A DNA stretch of 64,000 nucleotides from Armatimonas rosea. Lineage in GTDB: Bacteria > Armatimonadota > Armatimonadia > Armatimonadales > Armatimonadaceae. The position numbers and the translations under genes were made by a program. The notes under the pieces are model-generated. The model had not been told where the DNA came from, did not search any database, and was given only the letters and a program-made list of their open reading frames with translations. Below are positions 32,523 to 41,171 of the stretch, in pieces; the stretch's first letter is position 1, and each line of letters begins with the position of its first letter. The stretch is taken from the NCBI RefSeq assembly GCF_014202505.1, contig NZ_JACHGW010000002.1:62001-126000 (forward strand). Direction: 5' to 3'.

Positions 32523-33374
32523 CTACCATGTCCCCGAGCGGACAGTAATTGTCCCCAGGTCGAGGAACTTCCCTTCGTCCACACGGAGATTTTTTATGTG
32601 GATAGGATTGCCTGGCCCCGTGTGGTGGTAGAGAAGAGTATAGTCCGTCTTGGGCACTACCCAGGCAATAAAGCGACCGTCGGGGTAGGTGTGGAGCTTG
32701 GAGAAGAGCTGTGATCCCACATACAGCTCGGGCTGGGCATCGGTAAGGGGAGTGCCCTGCTCGTCCACAAGCTGCCCTGTGACACTATGCACCGGATGCT
32801 CCGAGAGCGCGACCACTTGCTGGCCCTCGCTCACTGTGATCTGCCCCGCTGCAAACAGGCGCTTCGTCGGGCCGAGGCTCCCACTGCCTGCAACGGGGCC
32901 AAGAGTGCCGAATATGGGCTCCTGCTCAAACGAGGCATAGAAGTTCGTGATCCCTTGTGGGGGTAGCAGCAGGTCACCGCTCTGATTGCTTGTCCCCACC
33001 GGCATATCGCTGACCCTCTGAGCAGGAGCCGCACCGGTTCGTGGATTGCTCTTCTCATAGCGCGACAAGCTGACGGACACGCCAGAGACAGGCTTGCCTG
33101 CGTCATCGACAAAGTGGAGCGTAATCGGCCCGGTCTGCACAGGAGTGCGCTGCGCGACCCGCGCTGTCTGGATAGACTGGACAACGAGCAGGCCTCCGCC
33201 GCCGCCAAAGGCGAGCGCGAGTGCGGGAATCAGTACGGTTTTCATGGTGACGTGACCTTTCTTTCGGGAGTATAGGGAGGGAAGCTGCGCGAGGATGTGC
33301 CCGTGGAGCTCGGAGGGAACCTCACACTCGGGGAGCGTCTTAGCCAGACGGCGGAGCTTGGGCTCAAAGGACAT
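32523..33374 (-). CDS. Anti-sigma-like membrane protein with carboxypeptidase-regulatory-like domains
   Basis: A 283-residue protein that starts 11 bases inside the end of the ECF sigma gene. Residues 1-43 are a short cytoplasmic region (PKLRRLAKTLPECEVPSELHGHILAQLP), as in minimal sigma-binding regions. A transmembrane helix follows (about 46-64, ALALAFGGGGGLLVV). Outside are two beta-sandwich modules of the carboxypeptidase-regulatory-like kind: ITLHFVDDAGKPVSGVSVSLSRY, and later VTGQLVDEQGTPLTDAQPELYVG. No zinc-finger motif is present. The likely job is holding the sigma factor until an external signal is sensed. Confidence 0.65.
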   Translation of the reverse strand: MSFEPKLRRLAKTLPECEVPSELHGHILAQLPSLYSRKKGHVTMKTVLIPALALAFGGGGGLLVVQSIQTARVAQRTPVQTGPITLHFVDDAGKPVSGVSVSLSRYEKSNPRTGAAPAQRVSDMPVGTSNQSGDLLLPPQGITNFYASFEQEPIFGTLGPVAGSGSLGPTKRLFAAGQITVSEGQQVVALSEHPVHSVTGQLVDEQGTPLTDAQPELYVGSQLFSKLHTYPDGRFIAWVVPKTDYTLLYHHTGPGNPIHIKNLRVDEGKFLDLGTITVRSGTW

Positions 33375-33942
33375 GGCGTTTCGTTCCTTTCTGGGGGAGT
33401 CCGTCGATGGATGGGGAGAGCGCATGCTGGAGAAGGACGGTGGCTTGGGCGAGGCGGGACTGGACCGTTCCCAGGGGAATCTCCAGCAGCTCGGCGACCT
33501 CCCGGTAGCGCAGCTCTTGCACCCGCACCAGCACGAAGACCTCACGATAGGGGAGAGGAAGTGCTGAGATTGCGGTATTGAGAGCTTGCTTTGCCTCGTG
33601 CTGGGTGTAGCGGGCTAGAGGGTCGCTGGTCAGATCGGCGGCGAGCTCCTCGTGGGCATCCAGTGTCTCGGTAAAGTGGCTCTTGCGGCGCGCCGCCAAG
33701 TGGTGTTTGACCGCGATCCCACAGAGCCAGGTGGAGAGCGCCCCCGTGCCGCGCCAGTCGGCGAGGCGCTGGTAGGCTGTGAGGAAGGTCTCCTGTGTGA
33801 GGTCCTCGGCAAGAGCGGGACTGCCCGTGAGCCGCAAAAGTAGGTTGTACACCCGGCGCGAGTGGCGCGTCAGAAGCGCACCAAACGCGGCCGTGTCTCC
33901 ATTTTTCGCTCGTCGGACCAGCCAGAGGTCAGGAACTTGCAT
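33364..33942 (-). CDS. ECF RNA polymerase sigma factor
   Basis: A 192-residue group-4 sigma factor. Region 2 is residues 10-80 (FGALLTRHSRRVYNLLLRL, AEDLTQETFLTAYQRL, LSTWLCGIAVKH). Region 4 is about 115-170 (LNTAISALPLPYREVFVLVRVQELRYREVAELLEIPLGTVQSRL). It directs RNA polymerase to stress or envelope promoters. Its stop overlaps the start of the membrane protein downstream by 11 bases, the classic sigma/anti-sigma arrangement. Confidence 0.93.
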   Translation of the reverse strand: MQVPDLWLVRRAKNGDTAAFGALLTRHSRRVYNLLLRLTGSPALAEDLTQETFLTAYQRLADWRGTGALSTWLCGIAVKHHLAARRKSHFTETLDAHEELAADLTSDPLARYTQHEAKQALNTAISALPLPYREVFVLVRVQELRYREVAELLEIPLGTVQSRLAQATVLLQHALSPSIDGLPQKGTKRHVL

Positions 33943-34005
33943 CGCCTTTTTCGTCCTTCGCAGTTAAGTGTCGAAAAAAACGGCGTTTGTTCGGATTCTT
34001 GGTGC

Positions 34006-35379
34006 TTAATTTTCGTGGGGGCCAAGCAGGCTATAGACAAGCATCTGTCCTTTGCCCTTGACTTCGATCTCACGTGGGGGGCTAAACATAAACTCAGTGC
34101 CTAACAACATTTGGGTTGCCTCTGTGACCTGGATCTGACCCGGGATACCATGAGACTCCATGCGGCTGGCCGTATTGACCGTATCACCCCAGAGATCGTA
34201 GATAAACTTCTTTGTCCCGATCACCCCCGCGATCACTGGTCCCGAGTGCAGGCCAATGCGCAGGCACAGCGGCTCACCATTCTCGCGCTTAAAACCAGTG
34301 ATGACCGTGCGTAGCTCCAGAGCCATTCGTGCGGCGGATTGGGCGTGGTGGGTGTCGGGCTTGGGGACTCCGGCCACGGCCATATAGGCATCGCCAATCG
34401 TCTTGATCTTCTCCAACCCATGCTTCTCGGCGAGGGCATCAAAGGTGGAGAAGATCGCATTGAGTAGGGTGACAAGTTCCTCCGATGAGAGCGTTGCCGC
34501 GAGCTGTGTGAAGTCCACGATATCGGCAAAGAGCACCGTAGCGGACTCAAAACTATCGGCAATGGTGGTCGGCTCGTCCTTCAGGCGGTGTGCGACCATC
34601 TCTGGCAGAACATTGGCAAGGAGCCGCTCGGACTTGGCACGCTCAATATCCAACAGATAGTTCGCGAGAAACGCTTCGCGTGCGAGGCGCTCTTGGACAA
34701 GGGCAACGGAATAGGCGGCAACGATGGAGGTGCAGCTCACCTGGATCGTTACCCCAATAAACTCTGTGGAAAAACCGACTTGGAGAGGCTTGATGACGCA
34801 CCAGACCGCGATTGCTGCCATTGCAAACATTGCAGAGACTGCCCAACGGAACTGAAGGCGGAAGGCAGCGAGAAACACCATTCCGATGGGGATCATTCGT
34901 ATGAGAAAGTAAGTGTTGCTTCCGTTTAATTCATTTCTAAAAATAAGCAATAAATCGTCATTATTAAATAAGATCTCGTATTGTTTTAAAAAAAGAAAGC
35001 TCCTTAAATTTCTTGCGTAAGATATGGATAGGCATAAGAAAAGAAATAGTAATATTAATAATAATGTAGATAAGGGCTGAAAATATTTTTCGAATGATTT
35101 TAAAAATGTGATTCTGCGAAAAAGCAAAAGTACTGGTATGGATGAAATAGTCCCTGCTAATCCTTTAGCCGTGTTGTTGACAGCATTTGGATCTTTGCTT
35201 GAAAAATAGGCATGTGTCATCTCTCTAAGGACGATGAATGCTATCAGGACGACGAGAGCGAGCAAGATCTTTCTCAGCGAAGGGAGAAACTTTTGGTAGT
35301 AGTCCTGCTGAAAAACAGCCTCAATCTCGTCGGGGAAGCGGAGGCGGCGCAGGTAGCGTGCACGGTCGGCGGCTTGCAT
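34006..35379 (-). CDS. Class III adenylate/guanylate cyclase with membrane sensor
   Basis: A 457-residue protein. Residues 40-225 hold about six transmembrane segments. A short linker helix follows (RAKSERLLANVLPEMVAHRL), then the catalytic domain: VLFADIVDFT (metal-binding Asp), KTIGDAYMAV, RIGLHSGPVIAGVIG and YDLWGDTVNTASRMES (substrate and transition-state residues). It makes cAMP or cGMP. The DNA for residues 51-158 is extremely AT-rich, while the catalytic domain has normal composition, suggesting the sensor was acquired separately. The ATG at 35379 is preferred to longer frames. Confidence 0.92.
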   Translation of the reverse strand: MQAADRARYLRRLRFPDEIEAVFQQDYYQKFLPSLRKILLALVVLIAFIVLREMTHAYFSSKDPNAVNNTAKGLAGTISSIPVLLLFRRITFLKSFEKYFQPLSTLLLILLFLFLCLSISYARNLRSFLFLKQYEILFNNDDLLLIFRNELNGSNTYFLIRMIPIGMVFLAAFRLQFRWAVSAMFAMAAIAVWCVIKPLQVGFSTEFIGVTIQVSCTSIVAAYSVALVQERLAREAFLANYLLDIERAKSERLLANVLPEMVAHRLKDEPTTIADSFESATVLFADIVDFTQLAATLSSEELVTLLNAIFSTFDALAEKHGLEKIKTIGDAYMAVAGVPKPDTHHAQSAARMALELRTVITGFKRENGEPLCLRIGLHSGPVIAGVIGTKKFIYDLWGDTVNTASRMESHGIPGQIQVTEATQMLLGTEFMFSPPREIEVKGKGQMLVYSLLGPHEN

Positions 35380-35416
35380 AAGATAGTGTTCTCTGGGCGA
35401 ATTATACCAGAGCGGC

Positions 35417-36034
35417 TTAGAGAGCGATGACCCGCTGGGCCAGCGCCGCCTCACGGCTGTCGTTGGTGGCGATCAGGGTGAGACCCCCGCGTGTTTTTTG
35501 CTGGGCGACTAGGCTCTCGACCACGGCGACTCCTTTTTCATCGAGCGCGAGGCCGGCCTCGTCGAGGAGCAAGATGGGGGGCTCAAAGAGCGCCGCGAGT
35601 GCCAGCTTCACGCGCTGGCGCAGGCCCGATGAGTACTGCCCAATGGGGTCGTCCTCGCGCCCCCCCAGCCCGACCCACTCCAGGGTGGCGGCGATTCCCT
35701 CGGGGGAGGCACCGCGCACATCGCAGAAGAAGCGCAGGTTCTCGCGTGCCGTGAGCTCGGGGTAGAGCGTGAGGTCCGGCGAGACATAGCCGCAGAGCTG
35801 TCGCCGCCGCTCGGGCTCGCTCTCATCGACCGTGCCCACGGTGAGCGCGATCTTTCCCTTACTCGCCCGCAAGAGCCCCGCGACGAGCTTGACCACGGTG
35901 CTCTTGCCGCTCCCATTGGCCCCGGTGATCGCGACCACTTCGCCGCCCTCCGCCACCAGCGCAAAGTCCCGCAAGACACGCCGCATGCCGTAGCGCTTCT
36001 CGATTCCTGTCAGCTCCAGCCGGATCGTTTCCAC
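35417..36034 (-). CDS. ABC transporter ATP-binding protein
   Basis: A 205-residue single ATPase domain: Walker A GANGSGKST (about residues 38-46), Q-loop region CGYVSPDLTLYP, the signature YSSGLRQRVKLA, and Walker B ILLLDEAGLALDEKG. Size and LTARENLRFF resemble CcmA of the cytochrome c heme exporter, but the ABC2 membrane partner is not adjacent, so a generic exporter ATPase is equally possible. It is flanked by the cyclase (37 bases) and the ankyrin gene (10 bases) on the same strand. Confidence 0.85.
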   Translation of the reverse strand: METIRLELTGIEKRYGMRRVLRDFALVAEGGEVVAITGANGSGKSTVVKLVAGLLRASKGKIALTVGTVDESEPERRRQLCGYVSPDLTLYPELTARENLRFFCDVRGASPEGIAATLEWVGLGGREDDPIGQYSSGLRQRVKLALAALFEPPILLLDEAGLALDEKGVAVVESLVAQQKTRGGLTLIATNDSREAALAQRVIAL

Positions 36035-36044
36035 GGAGTTGATT

Positions 36045-37802
36045 CTACCGCTTCAGCCCCGCTTTTTGGAGCCGCTCCACCACGGCAGGGAGCTTGAAGT
36101 AGCGGGCGTAGGCCAGCGCCGTGCCCCCTTTCCAGTCCTGCTCGGGGGGGAGGGTCACGCTCAGGTCGGGTTTATGCGCAAGGAGCTGCTCCAAAAAAAC
36201 AAGAGCCTCCGGGGCGGTCGGGGCGACTATCGGTTGTTGCTTGTGCATCTCCGAGAGGCTGTAGCGGGTCAGGCCCAGGTAATGGATCAGGCTAAAGAGA
36301 GGCGTTTTTTCATCGCGCCCCCGCACATTGACATCGGCCCCTCGTTTGAGCAGGTCCTCCGCAAGCCCCAGCTCCCCCATGTCGAGAGCCGTGCACAGCG
36401 CCTTGCCCTGGGACTCAGCGTCCTTGGTTTGGGCCATCAGCAGGGTGTAGATCTGCTCTTGCTGCTCCTGGATAACGTCTTTGGAACGGCGCTTTGTTGG
36501 CGACTCTCCTCGGCGGCGCAGGGGCATCTGTCCCTTGCTTTGAACACAGCGCTCCAGCGCATCGCCGACCTTGGCCCCGTGCTCCAGCAGGAGCTTAACC
36601 GCCGCGGCCTCGTTGGCTTGAACGGCCTTTGTCAGTGCTGTCTCTGGGCTGTCCGCACGGCCTGCGAGGGCATCGAGGTCGGCCTTGTGCGCGATGAGGA
36701 GCTGCATCACGGCGACAAAGCCATGTGCCGCGGCGGTATGCAGCGGGGTAGATCCCCGTGTGCCCGGCTCGGGAGGGAACCCCTCAAAGTGCGGGGGCTG
36801 TGTCGCCGCGCTCGGATCGGCGCCACGCTCCAGCAAGAGCTGGACTGCCTCGGCACTCCCCGACTGCGCCGCCAGAAAGAGCAGGGGCGAGCCGTTCTTA
36901 TCACGGCTATTGGGGGAGGTGCCCGAGTCGAGGTGTTTTTTGAGGACCGTGGGAGCTCCCGAGACAGCGGCCTCGAACGCGGTCATGTTGGGGTGAGTGG
37001 CACGCAGAAGCCGCACGACCTCCTCACTCCCCGCACTCTGGGCCAGCTCTAGCGCCGTGAACGTTCGGCTCGTTCGAGAGCGGCTGCTTTGGTTGACGAG
37101 CGCGGGATCGGCGCCATGTTCGAGGAGGAGCGCGACTGTCTTGGGATGGTTCATGAGCGCAGCTTGCATCAAGGGGGTGGTCCCATTGGCTGGGCTGATA
37201 CTATTGGGGTTGGCTCCGCTCTCCAATAAAAACTGAATCAGAGGAACCTCCGGGCCTTCTTTATCCCGTAGGGTCGGCATCATCGCAATCTGTAGCGGGG
37301 TCCCCCCGAGCTGCGAGGGGGCATTGATATCGGCTCCGCGTGCAAGAACCTCTTTGACGAGGTCTAGATCGCCCAGCCGGGTGGCGATATGCAGGGCACA
37401 GATTCCTTCGGCACTGGTCGCATGGATATCGAGGTGGTGTGCCAGAAACTCACGGAAGATCGCGATGGCCTGTGGCTTGTCCGACTCATCGGATTGTTGG
37501 GGCTGTACCAGCAGGATAAAGGGGCTTGGGGCCTGCTGCTGTTCCGGGGGGACTCCCTCCATTTTCCAGGAGAGCGTCGCATTGGCACTGGCTCCGTTTG
37601 CAAAGGCGTGCTGTACCCCGACGACATCGCTTTGGGAGACGGCAGTGTAGAGAGCGTGATTGGCGGGGGTGTCCGGGGAAATGAGCACTTGAGTCTCGAA
37701 GGCACCGGAGAGCCGCGAGGGACGAGAGCGCGAGCGCCGGGCAAGGAGGAGTGCTGTCAGCCCAATGGGAAGAATCATGGCAAGAAACCAGCGTCGCTTC
37801 AT
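36045..37802 (-). CDS. Ankyrin-repeat protein, membrane-anchored or exported
   Basis: A 585-residue protein. One N-terminal hydrophobic segment (WFLAMILPIGLTALLLA, residues 4-20) follows MKRR, so it is exported or anchored. From about residue 60 to the end there are 10 or more ankyrin repeats, visible as G-ADPN/G-TPL patterns: LARGADINAPSQLGGTPLQIA, LESGANPNSISPANGTTPLMQAAL, LLEHGADPALVN, LLERGADPSAA, LKRGADVNVRGRDEKTPLFSL. Such solenoids mediate protein contacts. It is the first gene of the run ankyrin-ABC ATPase-cyclase. Confidence 0.88.
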   Translation of the reverse strand: MKRRWFLAMILPIGLTALLLARRSRSRPSRLSGAFETQVLISPDTPANHALYTAVSQSDVVGVQHAFANGASANATLSWKMEGVPPEQQQAPSPFILLVQPQQSDESDKPQAIAIFREFLAHHLDIHATSAEGICALHIATRLGDLDLVKEVLARGADINAPSQLGGTPLQIAMMPTLRDKEGPEVPLIQFLLESGANPNSISPANGTTPLMQAALMNHPKTVALLLEHGADPALVNQSSRSRTSRTFTALELAQSAGSEEVVRLLRATHPNMTAFEAAVSGAPTVLKKHLDSGTSPNSRDKNGSPLLFLAAQSGSAEAVQLLLERGADPSAATQPPHFEGFPPEPGTRGSTPLHTAAAHGFVAVMQLLIAHKADLDALAGRADSPETALTKAVQANEAAAVKLLLEHGAKVGDALERCVQSKGQMPLRRRGESPTKRRSKDVIQEQQEQIYTLLMAQTKDAESQGKALCTALDMGELGLAEDLLKRGADVNVRGRDEKTPLFSLIHYLGLTRYSLSEMHKQQPIVAPTAPEALVFLEQLLAHKPDLSVTLPPEQDWKGGTALAYARYFKLPAVVERLQKAGLKR

Positions 37803-37940
37803 GGCACAGTCTACCTCTGTCGCGTTTTCCACACCAGGGCTGGGGTGAACAAAAAATAGGGTGGTGCGTCCGAGAATGTACTATAGGATGAAGGGCAGCA
37901 AATGGCACTGGCAACTTTCTGGAATCGGGGCGTGGCGACA

Positions 37941-38525
37941 ATGAACTCAGATACGGTTCTGATCGCGCGCTGTCAAAAAGCCGACGTCGCCGCCTTCAAT
38001 GAGATCGTCGGGCGCTACAAGTCCAAGATCTACAACTATCTCTACCGCATGACGGGCAATGCGGAAGACGCCGAGGACCTCACGCAGGAGGTGTTTGTGC
38101 GGATGTACTCCCACATCCACAGCTTCCGCGCGGAGGCGAGCCTCTCGACCTGGCTCTTTCGGATCGCGGGTAATCTCTGCGTGGACGCGTTCCGGCGCAA
38201 GAAAAAAGAGCGCGGTGTGGTCTCGTCGCTGGATGCTCCGGCCTACCACGACGACGAAGACTCCTACGCGACCCGCGATGTCCCCGACCTAAAGGCCGCG
38301 CCCGAGACCCTCTTCTCGCGCAAGGAGCTGGGGGGGCAGATTGAGGCCGCCTTGGCGAAGCTCCCGCCCAAGCTGCGCTCCGCCGTGGTGCTCCACGATA
38401 TTGAGGGGCTGGCCTACGAAGAGATCGCGGCGGTGGAGGGAATCCCGCTGGGGACGGTAAAATCCCGTATCTTCAATGCCCGTGTGGCCCTGCGAGAGCA
38501 CCTGCGGCCTTATCTGGAATCGTGA
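37941..38525 (+). CDS. ECF RNA polymerase sigma factor (RpoE-like)
   Basis: A 194-residue group-4 sigma factor. Region 2 includes FNEIVGRYKSKIYNYLYRM, AEDLTQEVFVRMYSHI and LSTWLFRIAGNLCVDAFRRKKKER. Region 4 is IEAALAKLPPKLRSAVVLHDIEGLAYEEIAAVEGIPLGTVKSRI. It is followed after 12 bases by a zinc-finger anti-sigma gene and then a RseB-like gene, the layout of RpoE-RseA-RseB envelope stress control. The ATG at 37941 is preferred over one at 37902 because MNSDTVLIARC is a typical sigma N terminus. Confidence 0.93.
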   Translation: MNSDTVLIARCQKADVAAFNEIVGRYKSKIYNYLYRMTGNAEDAEDLTQEVFVRMYSHIHSFRAEASLSTWLFRIAGNLCVDAFRRKKKERGVVSSLDAPAYHDDEDSYATRDVPDLKAAPETLFSRKELGGQIEAALAKLPPKLRSAVVLHDIEGLAYEEIAAVEGIPLGTVKSRIFNARVALREHLRPYLES

Positions 38526-38537
38526 GTCGTAAATAAA

Positions 38538-39071
38538 ATGGCAAGCATGTTAGACTGTAGAAATATTCAAGCGGGGCTCTCGGAGTACATCGACGGTGTG
38601 CTGACCGTGGAGCAGGCCGAGGCGACACAGGCACACCTGCGGTCCTGTGCGGTCTGCGCAAAGGTGGCCGACGAGCTGGCCCAGACCACGCGCCTGCTGG
38701 CGTTTCTGCCCCGTCCCGAGCCGAGCCAAGACTTCGAGCAGAAGCTAGCGGCGCGCCTCGCGGGGCAGGCGCTCCGCCCCAAGCCCATCACTTTAGGCGA
38801 GAAGCTCTCCGCTTGGTGGAGCCGTCCCCGGGTTCGTCCGATCGTGGCCTCGGGGCTCGCGGTGGCCTGCCTCGTGCCCGTGGTGGTCCTCTTCCCCCGA
38901 GCGACGCCCCCAACCGTTGTCGCGACACCTGCGGTCGAGGCCGTGGCTGAGAACGCCGAGGTGGACCAGGCCATGCAGGAGCACCTCTCGGCCAAGGCGG
39001 GTGAGGTCTTGGGCGACTCCTCCGGCCTCTTGCTTGCGTCGGCCCCGGCGGAGCGTGAGACGGGATCGTAG
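38538..39071 (+). CDS. Zinc-finger anti-sigma factor
   Basis: A 177-residue protein with a ZAS domain: an early Cys (LDCRN), then HLRSCAVC supplying the H-x3-C-x2-C zinc ligands. The helix GLSEYIDGVLT precedes it. One transmembrane helix follows at about residues 103-121 (PIVASGLAVACLVPVVVLF). The rest is a short periplasmic tail without a recognisable domain. It should sequester the sigma factor encoded just upstream. The gap to the RseB-like gene is 8 bases. Confidence 0.88.
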   Translation: MASMLDCRNIQAGLSEYIDGVLTVEQAEATQAHLRSCAVCAKVADELAQTTRLLAFLPRPEPSQDFEQKLAARLAGQALRPKPITLGEKLSAWWSRPRVRPIVASGLAVACLVPVVVLFPRATPPTVVATPAVEAVAENAEVDQAMQEHLSAKAGEVLGDSSGLLLASAPAERETGS

Positions 39072-39079
39072 GTAGAGGG

Positions 39080-40111
39080 ATGTCGCGTGTTGCTCTCGGG
39101 GTGGGACTGGCGCTGGTGGCGCTCTCGGCGCAGGCACAGCCGCCCTCGCTACCCAAGGGGGTGCTGAAGAATCAAGAGGCGCTCGCCAAGGCAAGGGCGG
39201 CGCTGGCCCATAAGATCCTGCGCCGCATGGTCCAGGCTGAGGTTGGGCTGGCGTTCCAGGCTCGCGAGGTCACCGTGGGCTCCGAGGGGCGCACCACGGA
39301 GCAGTGGGTCAAGCGCGATCCCAAGCAAGGGATTCGGCGCGAGTCGATCAAGCCCGAGGGAATCCTCCTGATCGACAACCAGCGTCGGCAGTTTCTGATC
39401 CACCAGCGGGAGAAGCGCTACCAAGAGGGCAAGTCTCAGCTCGCGGAGGTGAAAAAACGCTTCCAGGAGGCGCTGCAGGCGGGGCAGGGAGCACTGCTGC
39501 TGGAGCTCCAGGGCACCGACACCATCGCGGGGCGTCCTACGGATGTGGTCTTTGTCCATCCCGGCGATGGCCTCGTGGGGCCGTCGCGCCGCTTCTGGGT
39601 AGACCGCGAGACCGGGCTACGGCTCCGCACCGAGGAGCGTGCCCCCGATGGCCGCATCCTCTCCAATACCTACTACCTCTCTCTGGAGCTCAACCCCAGC
39701 TTCAAGCCCGATGACTTCCAGCCACCGCCGCTCCCGCCGGGGTTCAAGCGGATCTTGGACAACCAGAAGCGCTATAAGTCGCTGGAGGAGGCGGGCAAAG
39801 ACGGGGTGGTGGTACGGCAGCCGGGCTGGCTCCCCATGGGCTACACGCTGCGCACGATCACTGTCACGCGGGAGGCGCGTCCTCGCACCACCCTGCTCTG
39901 GGGCAATGGGCTGACCACGATCTCGCTGGTGAGTGTTCCCAACCCCATGCCCCCGATGCTCCACAAGCTCCTCAATGGTGCCGACTCTGGGATTGTCCAG
40001 CCCGCGCGCGGCGAGCGCTCCTACGCCTGGAAGACCGCGGAGGGCTACGCACTGGTGATCGGGAACCTCCCCGACGACCAGCTCAAGCGGATCTCTGATT
40101 CCGTGCACTAG
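39080..40111 (+). CDS. RseB/MucB-like periplasmic sensor (LolA fold)
   Basis: A 343-residue exported protein (signal peptide to about ALSAQAQ). The N-terminal domain has the LolA/RseB pattern: EQWVKRDPKQGIRRESIKP, ILLIDNQRRQFLIHQREKRY, then IAGRPTDVVFVHP and RRFWVDRETGLRLRTEERAPDGRI. The C-terminal domain contains GWLPMGYTLRTITVTRE...TTLLWGNGLTTISLVSV, as in MucB_RseB C-terminal domains. RseB binds mislocalised lipids or lipoproteins and protects the anti-sigma factor from proteolysis. It is third in the sigma/anti-sigma operon. GAGGG precedes the ATG. Confidence 0.85.
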   Translation: MSRVALGVGLALVALSAQAQPPSLPKGVLKNQEALAKARAALAHKILRRMVQAEVGLAFQAREVTVGSEGRTTEQWVKRDPKQGIRRESIKPEGILLIDNQRRQFLIHQREKRYQEGKSQLAEVKKRFQEALQAGQGALLLELQGTDTIAGRPTDVVFVHPGDGLVGPSRRFWVDRETGLRLRTEERAPDGRILSNTYYLSLELNPSFKPDDFQPPPLPPGFKRILDNQKRYKSLEEAGKDGVVVRQPGWLPMGYTLRTITVTREARPRTTLLWGNGLTTISLVSVPNPMPPMLHKLLNGADSGIVQPARGERSYAWKTAEGYALVIGNLPDDQLKRISDSVH

Positions 40112-40132
40112 CGCTTCTCTGTGCGCTAGCGC

Positions 40133-41101
40133 TTAGGCACCAGGAACAGGGACCTGGGCGAGGAGCTCTCGGATCACGGCGGCATCTTCCAGCCCCCGCA
40201 CCCGTGCCTCGGCGGAGAGGATCAGGCGGTGGGCAAGCACAAAGGGAGCCAAGCGCTTGACATCGTCGGGCGTCGCGAACGTGCGGCCTTGGAGCGCGGC
40301 GTGAGCCTGCGCGGCGTGCATCAGCGCCAGAGAGCCGCGTGGGCTCGCTCCAATCTCCACATGGTCGCTCGTGCGGGTGGCGGCCACGACTTGGGCGATA
40401 TAGCGCTGGAGCGGCTCGGAGACCACGACCTGGCGTACTTTGTCTTGGAGCCGCACGAGCGTGGTGGCGTCCATCACCGGCTGGACATTGACCAGCGGGT
40501 GGCTCTGCACCTGGGAGTTGAGGATCCCGATCTCCTGGTTGAGGTCCGGGTAGCCCAGGCGCACCCGCATCAGGAAGCGGTCCATCTGTGCCTCGGGGAG
40601 CTGGTAGGTTCCGGCGTGCTCGATATTGTTCTGGGTGGCGATCACAAAGAACGGGCGCGGCAGGGTGTGGGTCGTGCCCCCCTCGGAGACCTGGAGCTCC
40701 TCCATACACTCCAGGAGTGCGGCCTGGGTCTTGGGCGTGGCGCGGTTGATCTCATCGGCGAGCACCACCTGCGCGAAGACCGGCCCCGGCATGAAGTAGA
40801 ACTCCTGGGTCTTCTGGTTGTAGATCGATGTCCCGGTGATATCGGCGGGGAGGAGGTCGGGGGTGAACTGAATGCGCTTAAAGGCACACCCCAGCGACTG
40901 CGCCAAGGTCTTGGCCAGCGTCGTCTTCCCGACTCCAGGGATATCCTCGATTAAGAGATGCCCCCCCACCAGGAGGGTCACCAGCGCCATCTCCACCGTC
41001 TCATGTTTTCCAATGATGACGGTCTCGACCTGCGCCATCACACGTTGAATCTCCGCTGCGACATCGGTTTCCAGATCGTTCACGGCGGCAGTGTAGCCCA
41101 T
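40133..41101 (-). CDS. MoxR-family AAA ATPase
   Basis: A 322-residue AAA+ ATPase. Walker A is DIPGVGKTTLAK, Walker B is VLADEINRATPKTQAALLECMEE, sensor 1 is VIATQNNIEHAGTYQLPEAQMDRF, and the C-terminal lid has ASPRGSLALMHAAQAHA. MoxR proteins act as chaperones for maturing enzymes or complexes, normally with DUF58 and von Willebrand-type partners. None is adjacent here. The ATG at 41101 is preferred; a TTG at 41119 would add six residues. Confidence 0.92.
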   Translation of the reverse strand: MGYTAAVNDLETDVAAEIQRVMAQVETVIIGKHETVEMALVTLLVGGHLLIEDIPGVGKTTLAKTLAQSLGCAFKRIQFTPDLLPADITGTSIYNQKTQEFYFMPGPVFAQVVLADEINRATPKTQAALLECMEELQVSEGGTTHTLPRPFFVIATQNNIEHAGTYQLPEAQMDRFLMRVRLGYPDLNQEIGILNSQVQSHPLVNVQPVMDATTLVRLQDKVRQVVVSEPLQRYIAQVVAATRTSDHVEIGASPRGSLALMHAAQAHAALQGRTFATPDDVKRLAPFVLAHRLILSAEARVRGLEDAAVIRELLAQVPVPGA

Positions 41102-41171
41102 CCCTATCTTACTTGTCAATGTTGGCCCTCTAGCCTATATCGCAGGAAAGGGCCAAATTGTTGGTGGCTGG

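Noticed and set aside
33943-34005. Intergenic regulatory RNA between cyclase and sigma genes
   Set aside because: The 63-base gap has a short T/A-rich stretch but no stable hairpin that I can see.
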